Positions 1 to 7,605 of a DNA stretch of 15,349 bases are shown in pieces. The notes under the pieces were generated by a model. The model was given only the letters and a program-made list of their open reading frames with translations. It had not been told where the DNA came from and ran no database searches. Source of the DNA: GCA-965745 sp046704525 (GTDB lineage: Archaea > Thermoplasmatota > Thermoplasmata > Thermoplasmatales > Thermoplasmataceae); NCBI GenBank assembly GCA_046704525.1, contig JBJKRS010000045.1, positions 1 through 15,349 on the forward strand, written 5' to 3'. Numbering within the stretch: the first letter of the stretch is position 1; each line of letters starts with the position of its first letter. Made by a program: the position numbers and the translations under genes.

Positions 1-171
1 TTAAGGGGGTATGAGGGGGGTGGAGGTGTACTTAAGGATAACTGGAGAATCCTGTCAAGATTGCATGATCTCATAGCATTGTGCGATCTTCTTGATAGAT
101 CAAGTAGCGAGACACCGAAGCGGGTTCGGGATCTCAGGTATTTAATCACTAACAGTGTGAAAAATGATTGA
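1..171 (+). CDS. 3' end of an unidentified gene (5' end outside window)
   Basis: Frame 1 is open from the first base to a TGA at 169-171, giving 56 residues of a C-terminus. The other two plus-strand frames are stopped early (TAA at 2-4, TGA at 12-14). The tail is rich in Leu, Arg and Asp and looks helical (for example WRILSRLHDLIALCDLL), with a polar end in VKND. I do not recognise the family. A 57-codon open frame can occur by chance, so this is a probable rather than certain gene. It is followed by about 95 nt of AT-rich sequence with the promoter of the next gene. The same bases can also fold into three consecutive stem-loops (57-135), so a structured RNA is the alternative reading. Confidence 0.5.
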   Translation, partial: LRGYEGGGGVLKDNWRILSRLHDLIALCDLLDRSSSETPKRVRDLRYLITNSVKND

Positions 172-237
172 AACCATCATACTTACACAATCCAAAAATA
201 AATAATTCCACCTACCAACCCGCATGAGTAAATTAAG

Positions 238-244
238 TATTTAT
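238..244 (+). promoter_or_regulatory. TATA box for the geranylgeranyl-reductase-like gene
   Basis: TATTTAT is centred about 25 nt upstream of the GTG start at 266. This spacing would place the transcription start at or next to the start codon, so the mRNA would be leaderless or nearly so. A GGAG at 249-252 lies 13 nt before the GTG, too far for a good Shine-Dalgarno. Inferred from sequence only. Confidence 0.5.
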
Positions 245-265
245 CTCCGGAGCCACTAACTGGTT

Positions 266-1402
266 GTGCGCGATGCCATTGTCGTGGGTGCAGGCCCATC
301 TGGCTCATATCTTTCATACATGCTGTCAAAAGCAGGATATGATGTCATGAATCTCGAGGAGCATTCAGAGGTAGGTAAGCCCGTAGAATGCACAGGACTG
401 GTTTCAGAGCGGGTCTTCAAATATGTAAGAAGCACTTCCCGCATAAACTCAGTGACCGGAGCAAATGTATTCTTCCCCAACGGCAAGAGCGTCCATGTCG
501 AGAAGCCTGAAAGAACGATTGTCATAGAGAGGGACAGATTTGACGAGGATGTTTCTGCCATGGCGATTTCGGCTGGCACTGATCTCAAGATCAACTCAAG
601 GGTTGTCTCGGTAAGGACGGATGACGAGCGAGCATCGATCAGGTACAGAGAAGACGGTGTTCTCAAGGATGATGAGGCTCGCGTCATCGTAGGGGCAGAC
701 GGCATAAATAGCATAGTCAGGAAGGAACTCTACGGAGTCAAATCCAGGAGAATTGTGTCCACATACCAGGTGGATTCCGCCATGAAAATGGATGACCAGG
801 ACAGTGTTGAGGTCTACCTCGGCTCGGAGAGCACGAGAGGATTCTTTGGCTGGGCGGCTCCGGCCGGCGAGTACACGAGGATAGGAGTTGGAACGCACGG
901 CATATCGCCATTCACATACTTCGGGAGGATAAGCAAGAGGTTCCCGCGGAACAAGATTCTCACAATCACTGGTGGTGCAATTCCAATTGCTTACCTGAAG
1001 AGGACCTATGGGAAGAGGAGCCTGCTCGTGGGAGATGCAGGCGGAATTGTGAAGCCGCTCACCGGTGGCGGAATATACACAGGAGTTGTTTCCGCAAAGC
1101 ACGCAGCCGATGTCCTGATTCCGGGCCTTGAGAGAAATGACCTATCTGAGAGGGCTCTGTCAGACTACCAGAGGAGATGGAAAAAGGAACTGGGCAGGGA
1201 ACTTTGGATTGATGGACGCATACAGCGCTATTTCTCAGCCCTAAGCGACAAGACCCTGAACCTGATATACGAAGCTGTTTCCAGGAAAAAGATGATTGAC
1301 ATGATAAATCACGTTGGTGATATAGACTACCCCTCCAGGGTGGTGTTTTCCCTTGCTGTCAGAAATCCAAGGCTCCTCATGAGACTTATCACCAGAAGCT
1401 GA
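266..1402 (+). CDS. Geranylgeranyl reductase family FAD-dependent oxidoreductase
   Basis: A 378-residue flavoprotein. The N-terminal Rossmann FAD motif GAGPSGSYLSYMLSKAGYD spans residues 8-26, GKPVECTG (37-44) carries the cysteine usual in this family, and a second FAD motif GDAGGIVKPLTGGG lies at 256-269. Family members saturate the geranylgeranyl chains of archaeal ether lipids at the membrane, using reduced flavin. The family signature PxxYxWxFP is altered here: residues 191-199 read RGFFGWAAP, so Trp and the last Pro remain but Tyr is Phe and the aromatic before Pro is Ala. It could therefore be the lipid reductase or a paralogue with another polyprenyl substrate. The start is GTG at 266, chosen because it opens directly into the dinucleotide-binding strand and has a TATA box 25 nt upstream. 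The length is slightly under the roughly 400 residues usual for archaeal GGRs. The transporter gene downstream begins one base after the stop, so the two are probably co-transcribed. Confidence 0.85.
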   Translation: MRDAIVVGAGPSGSYLSYMLSKAGYDVMNLEEHSEVGKPVECTGLVSERVFKYVRSTSRINSVTGANVFFPNGKSVHVEKPERTIVIERDRFDEDVSAMAISAGTDLKINSRVVSVRTDDERASIRYREDGVLKDDEARVIVGADGINSIVRKELYGVKSRRIVSTYQVDSAMKMDDQDSVEVYLGSESTRGFFGWAAPAGEYTRIGVGTHGISPFTYFGRISKRFPRNKILTITGGAIPIAYLKRTYGKRSLLVGDAGGIVKPLTGGGIYTGVVSAKHAADVLIPGLERNDLSERALSDYQRRWKKELGRELWIDGRIQRYFSALSDKTLNLIYEAVSRKKMIDMINHVGDIDYPSRVVFSLAVRNPRLLMRLITRS

Positions 1403-1403
1403 A

Positions 1404-2303
1404 ATGTCCACCAGGAACCAGTTCATGTATCTGGGGCTTCTGCTCCTTGTAACATTCTTCTGGGGACTGACTTTCCCGCTCATAAAAAACGCGCTGGTTT
1501 ACATCTCACCGGTACTCTTCCTTTCACTCAGGTTCATGGCATCTGCAGCGCTTCTTCTGCCTTTCCTTAGAGGCAGGAACGCATTTTCCAGGACTAACAT
1601 AAAGTACGGCTTCATTGCAGGCGCTTTTCTCTTCATCGGGTACTACTTCCAGACCGTCGGGCTGGAATTCACAACAGCGGCAAAATCCGGAATCATCACC
1701 GGGACCTATGTCGTCCTCATACCTGTGATCTCATATTTCTACCTCAGGAGAAAGATCACCAGGACTGACACACTGGCTTCAGGGATGGCCTTTGCCGGTC
1801 TCATAATAATGTCTGCAGCGAACCTGGAGAACTCCACTGTCCAGCTCGGAGACATCCTGACACTGATATGCGCCATCGGTTATGCCTTCCAGATCGCCTA
1901 CGTTTCAAAACACTCGAAAAACCTTGACTCGACTGTGTTCACCTTTTACCAGATCCTGGCTGTTGGTGTTCTGTCAACCATTTTCATACCAACATACCCC
2001 CAGGCCCACGAGGTGCTGAACTACTACGTGATCTTCACCATCCTCTTCACTGCAGCCTTTGCCGGCGTCTTCGGATACTACATAAATACAAAGGCGCTCA
2101 TCTTTGTCGAACCCACGACAGCGGGAGTGATTTTTGTGGGTGAGCCAATCTTCGCTGCAGTCACGTCAGTCCTGATCAACCACGAGGTGCTGGGAGTCCT
2201 GGGACTCGTAGGCGGAGGGATCATGGTGCTTGCCATGTTCGTGACGACTTTCGACAAGTACCTGGCACGGAAAAGAAGGCTCACTGGTCAGGGGAGTCCC
2301 TGA
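1404..2303 (+). CDS. EamA/DMT-family membrane transporter
   Basis: A 299-residue integral membrane protein with about ten hydrophobic segments, beginning with LGLLLLVTFFWGLTFPLIKN and ending with a basic cytoplasmic tail (KYLARKRRL). The two-repeat layout of the drug/metabolite transporter superfamily is visible, including the family-typical VGEPIFAAVTSVLI near the last helices. Family members export or import small metabolites; the substrate cannot be read from sequence. The ATG at 1404 follows the preceding stop by one base and has no clear Shine-Dalgarno, suggesting coupled translation with the reductase. The last 23 bases overlap the 3' end of the convergent tgtA gene. Confidence 0.85.
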   Translation: MSTRNQFMYLGLLLLVTFFWGLTFPLIKNALVYISPVLFLSLRFMASAALLLPFLRGRNAFSRTNIKYGFIAGAFLFIGYYFQTVGLEFTTAAKSGIITGTYVVLIPVISYFYLRRKITRTDTLASGMAFAGLIIMSAANLENSTVQLGDILTLICAIGYAFQIAYVSKHSKNLDSTVFTFYQILAVGVLSTIFIPTYPQAHEVLNYYVIFTILFTAAFAGVFGYYINTKALIFVEPTTAGVIFVGEPIFAAVTSVLINHEVLGVLGLVGGGIMVLAMFVTTFDKYLARKRRLTGQGSP

Positions 2304-4218
2304 CACTGCTTATGCTGTGGTGTATCTTGACCGCTACACCGCTCCTGTAATCATTCATTTCCCTTCCGGAAACGGTTGACCTTCCGACTGCCACGACTTC
2401 GTCCCTGCTGTTCACCACAAGCGTCTCGTTTGAAGCCATGATTCCCTGGTCATGACCCGTTATGAACTTGAAGAATACGTTGAAGCCCTTTGAGTTGTAT
2501 TCAGCACTGTCATCTGTCACAATCACCCTGAGGAGCGGCGAAGGGAATTTGTCCCTGAGCCTTCTTCCACCTTCAACTGTGAGAGTGAAGAAGCCGTCCT
2601 GCGCACGCATGGTTGCAACCATGTCCTCCCCTGCAAACACGTTCCTAAGCCTGCCTGTCGCTCTTGATACCACGATCCTTGAATTGTCCGGAAAGAGTGC
2701 ATCACCAGCTCCCTTCCCAAACTGAAGATCTGCCACCGCCCTTATCTTGCATAGGTTGAAGACCCGCTCTCTATGGGGAAAATCCTCAGTGGATCCTGTG
2801 CCCTTCTTCATCACGACATTTTTCCCTCTACACGCCTTTTCAAGGGCAGCCAGTGACGTGGCGGCTATGCCTTCATCTGCAATATCAGAGGATATTATCT
2901 GCTCGATGGGGTATGTGTCCTCCAGCTCGACCGGAACATAGGTGTTGCACCACGGCACTACGAGATTGACATCCCTCTTTTCATAGAGGTCATGGATCAC
3001 GTTCATGTCCCTCCTTCCTGGATTTCGTGAGCCCTCAGGCAGAATCATGGTGTCCTTTGGAGGGTTGGAAAGGAACCTTTCTGTGAAATCCTGCATGCGC
3101 AGCATTGACGGATGGGCGTTGGAATAGCTGTCGTAGTACTGGAACGATGCTTTCCGGTACAGCGGCTCATAGGGGAGTATGTCCCTGCCCCTCTCCAGTA
3201 TGCGCCTGAATGCCCTGAAGAGGTACGGGTGGGCCCTTGCCCTGGATTCCGCATACTGCCAGAGGGTGTTCTCGAAAATTCTCTCCTTTATCTCGTTGAG
3301 TTCCATGAAAATTGCAGCAAGGTTGTGCCTTGCCAGTGCACCTGTCCTCTCGTCTTCATCTGCATCCAGGAGTTCCTTGACTGTATATTTTCCGTAAATC
3401 GGGCTCCATGTCGGCAGGGTCCTGAGCTTTACAAGATCACGTGTGCCGTCGGGGAAAAGCATCCTACCTCCCCTTGCATATTTCACATAGGAAGCGGAGT
3501 CAAAGAAATCCACCCCCAGGAGGACAGACATGGCCATGAACATCGGGTGCCCCCCTCCAAAGAGGTGCACAGGCTTGGAAAAATCAGAGTTTGTCTTTGA
3601 AGTTATGATGATGTCGGCGAGCCGGTCATACTGATATGACTCAAGAAGCGGAACCACCCCCCCAATGGGCAGATATCCGGCCTTGGTGGAACTCATGAGT
3701 TTTGCCGCCTTTTCCCTAAGATCACCGTATATGCCCCCCTGGACTGGGCCCGCAATGATCTCGTCTTCTCCCACCTCTATCTCGAGCATCCGCCTGTATG
3801 TCTCTTCCACACCGTGCTTTGCCTGATCATAAGTGTCTTCTGGTTTTGAGAATATGTCCAGGATAGTCATTATGTCGCTGCCAATGCTTCTCTGGAAATC
3901 CACTATTTCAGCATTTGTGAATTCCACATCTCCGTATACGTAGCTCTGGAAGGTCCCTGAGTCTGTCATAATCGGGCCGTCATAGGATATGAGGCTGTGG
4001 ACCCCATGTTTCAGGGCCTTCTCCCTGAGTGAATCGGTCCTCCTTATGATGTAGCTGTTGGTGATGATGCCCTGGGCTCCGAATGACTTCATCTCCTCAG
4101 GTGAGACTGTGATCCTGTTCGGATTTATGACCGGGAGCACCGCAGGTGTCTCAATGTTTCCATGCCTGGTTCTGAATTTGCCGATTCTGGCGAGCCCGTC
4201 CCTGTGAAGCAGTTCCAT
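2281..4218 (-). CDS. tgtA: Archaeosine tRNA-guanine transglycosylase, with PUA domain; zinc cysteines replaced
   Basis: A 645-residue ArcTGT. In this family the enzyme exchanges guanine-15 in the tRNA D-loop for preQ0, the first tRNA step to archaeosine. The N-terminal TIM-barrel is clear: TPAVLPVINPN at 24-34, TDSGTFQSYVYGDVE from 85 with the catalytic Asp86, AGPVQGG at 156-162, and FGGGHPMFMAM followed by VDFFDSASY with the nucleophile Asp240. The C-terminal half carries the archaeal C1/C2 region and a PUA domain (about 565-640). The structural zinc site, normally CxCxxC plus a downstream His, reads PTWSPIY at 269-275: all three Cys are replaced (T270, S272, Y275), while His298 in ARHNL is kept. 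The ATG at 4218 is supported by GGAG at 4228-4225, 6 nt upstream. The gene is full length, not split. Confidence 0.93.
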   Translation of the reverse strand: MELLHRDGLARIGKFRTRHGNIETPAVLPVINPNRITVSPEEMKSFGAQGIITNSYIIRRTDSLREKALKHGVHSLISYDGPIMTDSGTFQSYVYGDVEFTNAEIVDFQRSIGSDIMTILDIFSKPEDTYDQAKHGVEETYRRMLEIEVGEDEIIAGPVQGGIYGDLREKAAKLMSSTKAGYLPIGGVVPLLESYQYDRLADIIITSKTNSDFSKPVHLFGGGHPMFMAMSVLLGVDFFDSASYVKYARGGRMLFPDGTRDLVKLRTLPTWSPIYGKYTVKELLDADEDERTGALARHNLAAIFMELNEIKERIFENTLWQYAESRARAHPYLFRAFRRILERGRDILPYEPLYRKASFQYYDSYSNAHPSMLRMQDFTERFLSNPPKDTMILPEGSRNPGRRDMNVIHDLYEKRDVNLVVPWCNTYVPVELEDTYPIEQIISSDIADEGIAATSLAALEKACRGKNVVMKKGTGSTEDFPHRERVFNLCKIRAVADLQFGKGAGDALFPDNSRIVVSRATGRLRNVFAGEDMVATMRAQDGFFTLTVEGGRRLRDKFPSPLLRVIVTDDSAEYNSKGFNVFFKFITGHDQGIMASNETLVVNSRDEVVAVGRSTVSGREMNDYRSGVAVKIHHSISSVRDSPDQ

Positions 4219-4224
4219 TGTTAT

Positions 4225-4304
4225 CTCCGAATTTCATGTGCCGAATGCCCCCTTGGAAGAACAGACCCATCCGGCCCGTGCCATATCGGTGTTACTCATA
4301 TATA
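4225..4304 (-). promoter_or_regulatory. tgtA promoter and ribosome binding site
   Basis: On the minus strand, CTATATATGAG gives a TATA box at about 4304-4297. A start of transcription some 25 nt further on (about 4275) leaves a leader of roughly 55 nt, ending in GGAG (4228-4225), 6 nt before the ATG. This is a leadered mRNA, unlike several other genes in the window. Confidence 0.45.
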
Positions 4305-4352
4305 GAATGCTGGAAGAGGGGTACCTATGGCCCATAAGGCTGAAACCCAGAC

Positions 4353-5030
4353 TCATTGCGTGCTGACGCCCTCGGGCGCACTGAGCCTGTAGGTTGCGGC
4401 AAAATAGACCACTGCAACAAATACCGCAAATATGGGCAGAAGCAGGAAGTCGCTTATGTTCCTGAATGACTCTGCATACCAGAATGCTGAAAAAGTCAGC
4501 AGGAGAGCGGATACTGCAACCTTCATGTTTGCCTGCTTTACCTTCCTGACCTTGGACTTGAGGATGTATGCAGCCACTACCACAATTGCAACTCCGATCC
4601 CGAGTCCCACGAGGGTGGAATAGTAGCCTTCAGGGAAGAGCGCAACAAGAACGATTGCAGCTTCAAATGCCTCAACAGCGCCCACGGAAAATCCCGTTGA
4701 AAGTACACCCTTCTCCTCCTGGTGCCCTTTCTTTCCTGGAAAACCGAAACGCTGGAACTTCATGGACCTCCTTGAGCTCCTCACCAGCCTGAGGCCGAAG
4801 TACAGAAGGAGGGTTGCGGATACAATCCTGACATAGAAAAGAGGGAAGCGCTCTATGAGCCCACCGACGGTTCCCGTTATAGCCAGGACAATCAGCGACC
4901 CAAGTGCCACCGCCCCGAAAGCAGACCTCCTGCCGGAATCCCCGTAGAGAGTCAGCCCGACTGCAGAAGCTTCAGACATCTCAAGTAGTGTAATACCAAG
5001 GGCAGCAAGCAGTACGCCTAAATTGTACAT
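4353..5030 (-). CDS. Polytopic membrane protein with duplicated ExxEA motif, possible FTR1/GDT1-like cation transporter
   Basis: A 225-residue protein with about six or seven predicted membrane helices (roughly 4-24, 38-58, 62-82, 113-132, 134-156, 170-187 and 195-213), separated in the middle by a charged loop with KKGHQEEKG. The first helix of each half carries an acidic ExxEA motif: EMSEA at 17-21 and EAFEA at 120-124. A duplicated ExxE in helices resembles the REGLE motif of iron permeases and, more loosely, other two-repeat cation exporters. Function is therefore an inference: cation transport is possible, but the substrate is unknown. It begins 63 nt after the RLI stop on the same strand and may be read from RLI transcripts or from a weak TTTAA element about 30 nt upstream of its ATG. 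Confidence 0.65.
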   Translation of the reverse strand: MYNLGVLLAALGITLLEMSEASAVGLTLYGDSGRRSAFGAVALGSLIVLAITGTVGGLIERFPLFYVRIVSATLLLYFGLRLVRSSRRSMKFQRFGFPGKKGHQEEKGVLSTGFSVGAVEAFEAAIVLVALFPEGYYSTLVGLGIGVAIVVVAAYILKSKVRKVKQANMKVAVSALLLTFSAFWYAESFRNISDFLLLPIFAVFVAVVYFAATYRLSAPEGVSTQ

Positions 5031-5093
5031 CCTGAACTTGGATACGGGAACCGCTTAAACTGTTTTCGGGAACCCAGCGACTGAAAATCCTTT

Positions 5094-6866
5094 CTATTCA
5101 GAATAGTAATAGTTTCCAGATTCCTTCTGCATCCTGTCAAGGCTGCTTTCTGGCTTGTTGATCCTGGGGCGGTTCGTGGTCTTGTCGCGCCTGAATGTGA
5201 TTCCAAGATCTTTCAGGAACCTGTTCATTCCTGTCTTCATGTCAGTTGGGCCGAAGGATTCGCCCATTTTGCCCTGCTCTCCGGTGAACACCATGAGGCT
5301 GTCAGAGATCAGGTCTATGAAATACACATCATGGTCAACCACTATGGCGCTTTTCCTGTTGTTCTCCATGACGCGCCTTATGACCTTCGCTGCATCCATC
5401 CTGTATGAGCTGTCAAGGTGTGCCGATGGCTCATCGAGAAGGTAAACGTCGGCGTCCCTTGCAAGTGTCAGTGCGATGGACAGCCTCTGCAGCTCTCCGC
5501 CGGATAGGTCCTCCACGTCAGTTTCCATGATGTCCTGAATGTCAAGAGGGTGAATGATCTCATTGTTGACAAAGGGGTCTGTCACCCTGTCCTTCAGGGA
5601 TGCGTATATGAGATCGCTGACAGTTCCCTCGAAATCCGTGGATATGTACTGTGGCTTGTATGCGACCTTTGTGGTCATCTCCATCTCACCCTTGTCCGGC
5701 TTGATTGCTCCTGCAAGGAGCTTCATGAATGTCGTCTTCCCCAGGGCATTCTTTCCCAGCACCCCTATGATCTGGGAGGAATCGATCCTGCCGCTGTTGA
5801 CCTTCAGGCTGAAGGTGCCAAGTTCCTTCTCCATGTCCCCCCAGCTTGATATTGCCATGGTCTCTTCACTCCTCTTGTGGGACCTGGCCTGGAACTTGAT
5901 CTCGTTTGGCCTGATTCGGACATTCTCCTCCCTGAGGTAGCCGGACAGGAATGAGTTTATTGCCCTGTTGCTGGTCCTCTGCTCTGTGATTACGCCATAT
6001 GCGCCGCTCTCGCCGTATACAAGGTGGACGACGTCCGCAAGCCAGTCCAGGATGGCCAGATCGTGCTCAACTATCATCACGGTTTTCTCCCTGGCGAGCT
6101 TCTGGATGATGTTTGCCACCCTGATCCTCTCCCCAATGTCAAGATAGGATGACATTTCATCAAAGAGGTATATGTCTGCATCCTTCAGCAGAGTTGTTGC
6201 AATGGCAAGCTTCTGGAGTTCACCTCCCGAGCAGACTGATACTTCCTTGTCGAGTGACGATTCCATGCCAAGGTCAGAAACCACTGTGTCAAATTTTCCG
6301 GATACATCGTTTCTCTTCAGGACCTCTGAAATTGTCCCCTTCACTACCGACGGTATCTTGTCAACATACTGGTTCTTCAGCACAGCTTTCTTTTCACCGT
6401 CATAAAGGCCCCTGAAATAAGTTCCCATAACGGAGCCCGCGTATCGGTCGAGAACTTCCTCCTTTCCTCCGGGCGACTCGTATTCCCCGAAATTCGGTAC
6501 GGTTATTCCGGCGAGTATGTTCATCGTAGTGGTCTTGCCCATTCCGTTCTGCCCCAGAATGGCGGTTACCTTTCCTTCCTGCAGAGTGGGCAGTGAATAT
6601 ATGCGGAAGGCATCGAGCCCGTACTGGTGCACTATGTACTTGTTCAACTCGTCTGGAACGGTTATAATCTTGATGGCGCCGTATGGGCACCTCTTGACAC
6701 ATATACCGCAACCTATGCACAGAGGTTCGCTAATTACCGGCTGGCCGTCCTTGTCTGGAAAATCGATTGTCGGGGTGCCGCTTCTCACAGGAGGGCAATT
6801 GTACTGGCATTCGTGGTTGCATTTCTTCGGATGGCACTTCTCCTTGTCGAGAATGGCTATGTGCAA
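5094..6866 (-). CDS. RNase L inhibitor homologue / ABCE1 ribosome-recycling ATPase
   Basis: A 590-residue twin ABC ATPase with an N-terminal ferredoxin-like domain, the architecture found only in Archaea and eukaryotes. It splits post-termination ribosomes into subunits together with aRF1 or aPelota. Eight cysteines at 11, 16, 20, 24, 50, 53, 56 and 60 fit two [4Fe-4S] clusters. NBD1 has Walker A GQNGMGKTT (105-113), a signature SGGELQ preceded by Cys (212-218) and Walker B IYLFDE (232-237). NBD2 has GKNALGKTT (371-379), LSGGELQ (454-460) and VYLLDEP (474-480). Length is normal for the family. The start is TTG at 6866, matching the usual N-terminus before DKEKC. Its likely Shine-Dalgarno, GGTG at 6876-6873, overlaps the TAG stop of the upstream gene, so the two are probably translationally coupled. 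Confidence 0.96.
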   Translation of the reverse strand: MHIAILDKEKCHPKKCNHECQYNCPPVRSGTPTIDFPDKDGQPVISEPLCIGCGICVKRCPYGAIKIITVPDELNKYIVHQYGLDAFRIYSLPTLQEGKVTAILGQNGMGKTTTMNILAGITVPNFGEYESPGGKEEVLDRYAGSVMGTYFRGLYDGEKKAVLKNQYVDKIPSVVKGTISEVLKRNDVSGKFDTVVSDLGMESSLDKEVSVCSGGELQKLAIATTLLKDADIYLFDEMSSYLDIGERIRVANIIQKLAREKTVMIVEHDLAILDWLADVVHLVYGESGAYGVITEQRTSNRAINSFLSGYLREENVRIRPNEIKFQARSHKRSEETMAISSWGDMEKELGTFSLKVNSGRIDSSQIIGVLGKNALGKTTFMKLLAGAIKPDKGEMEMTTKVAYKPQYISTDFEGTVSDLIYASLKDRVTDPFVNNEIIHPLDIQDIMETDVEDLSGGELQRLSIALTLARDADVYLLDEPSAHLDSSYRMDAAKVIRRVMENNRKSAIVVDHDVYFIDLISDSLMVFTGEQGKMGESFGPTDMKTGMNRFLKDLGITFRRDKTTNRPRINKPESSLDRMQKESGNYYYSE

Positions 6867-6875
6867 AACCTACAC

Positions 6876-7313
6876 CTAGTTTGGATTCCAGTATTCATCT
6901 GGTATTTCATCATAAATCTGGGACTCGGCATCCAGGTCTCGTCTTGTTTCTATCACTCTCATGTTTGAGAGTTCAATTATCTTGTTAACATTGAGAATCC
7001 AGTAGTGAATTCTCCACTCCCTGCCATCATACAGGGTGGTCTCTTCCCGCTCGGTCTGCAGGACACCAATATCTTCCATTGTATAGAATGCGTCCCTGTC
7101 CTCAGGCTCAAGCATGTTATCAATGACCCTGTCATTGTAGCCAAAGAAGTTTATGAGATGCTCTGCAGCCTCTTCGGACTCCTCCTGGCTCATTCTTCGC
7201 TGTTGCAAGCTCAGACCTGTGCCTATTGCCTTTGAGAGTTCATCCAGAGTGGTGAAATTCCTCGGCGCTTGTTCGAGATTCGTAGATACTGTGTTGTATT
7301 TCATAGTTATCAT
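6876..7313 (-). CDS. Conserved hypothetical acidic protein (DUF6015-like), coupled to RLI
   Basis: A 145-residue soluble acidic protein without signal peptide or membrane segment. The middle (about residues 22-90) is helix-rich, with TTLDELSKAIG, MSQEESEEAAEHLINFFGY and DRVIDNMLEPEDRDAFY. The later part (VLQTEREETTLYDGREWRIHYW) reads like beta strands of a winged helix. The pattern resembles the small Thermoplasmata proteins grouped as DUF6015, but that is from memory and unverified. No catalytic motif is visible. The stop overlaps the ribosome binding site of RLI 9 nt downstream, which hints at a role linked to translation or to RLI expression. The start may be ATG 7313 or the ATG three codons later (7304). 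Confidence 0.7.
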   Translation of the reverse strand: MITMKYNTVSTNLEQAPRNFTTLDELSKAIGTGLSLQQRRMSQEESEEAAEHLINFFGYNDRVIDNMLEPEDRDAFYTMEDIGVLQTEREETTLYDGREWRIHYWILNVNKIIELSNMRVIETRRDLDAESQIYDEIPDEYWNPN

Positions 7314-7605
7314 CGAGGACTTTGTCTCGCTTGGATCACCTTAATTGTCTTGACATTAATAAGTCTAGCTTTTCTTCGCTGTTTTCCAGATTTTATCGAT
7401 ATATCTTTCATGCATGTGTCCTTTACAGCCTATATATACTGAAACTTGGGATTTAAGCTTTAGTCATAACTGTAAGGAATAATTTAGATTAGAGGCAAAC
7501 CCTGTGAGGAATAGTGTTGATGTCTTTGACCACCTCACTTTCCTAGAAGATTGCTCCGGTATCCGAAATGGGCCATAGTTTTAAGGTTTGTTCGCATGTT
7601 GCCGG
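7314..7605. promoter_or_regulatory. Divergent promoter region between the RLI unit and folP
   Basis: This AT-rich stretch of about 290 nt holds no convincing gene. Several TATA-like elements are visible: TTATTAAT (7353-7360, read on minus) and TATATATA-type sequence near 7431-7439, either of which could serve the minus-strand unit. TTTTAAGG at 7579-7586 lies about 24 nt before the GTG at 7606 of folP. A perfect GGTGATCC sequence lies on the minus strand near 7342-7335, about 20 nt ahead of the 7313 start, too far for standard use as a ribosome binding site. No tRNA or clear RNA gene was found. Confidence 0.45.

Noticed and set aside
100..140. GGTTCGGGATC resembling a tRNA T-arm
   Set aside because: The stem needed on both sides of the TTC loop does not pair (GCGGG is not matched by its complement), and no acceptor, D or anticodon arm can be built upstream.
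596..1102. Long antisense open frame inside the reductase gene
   Set aside because: It lies wholly within a gene with clear FAD motifs, and its own translation has no recognisable domain; a shadow of codon bias.
3112..3600. Open frame of 162 codons opposite tgtA
   Set aside because: It is fully inside tgtA, whose catalytic and PUA motifs are clear, and the product has no coherent features.
7504..7538. GTGAGG ... CCTCAC inverted repeat in the folP upstream region
   Set aside because: The arms are 6 bp with a 23-nt loop and no adjacent T-tract or promoter element gives it a role; too weak to call.
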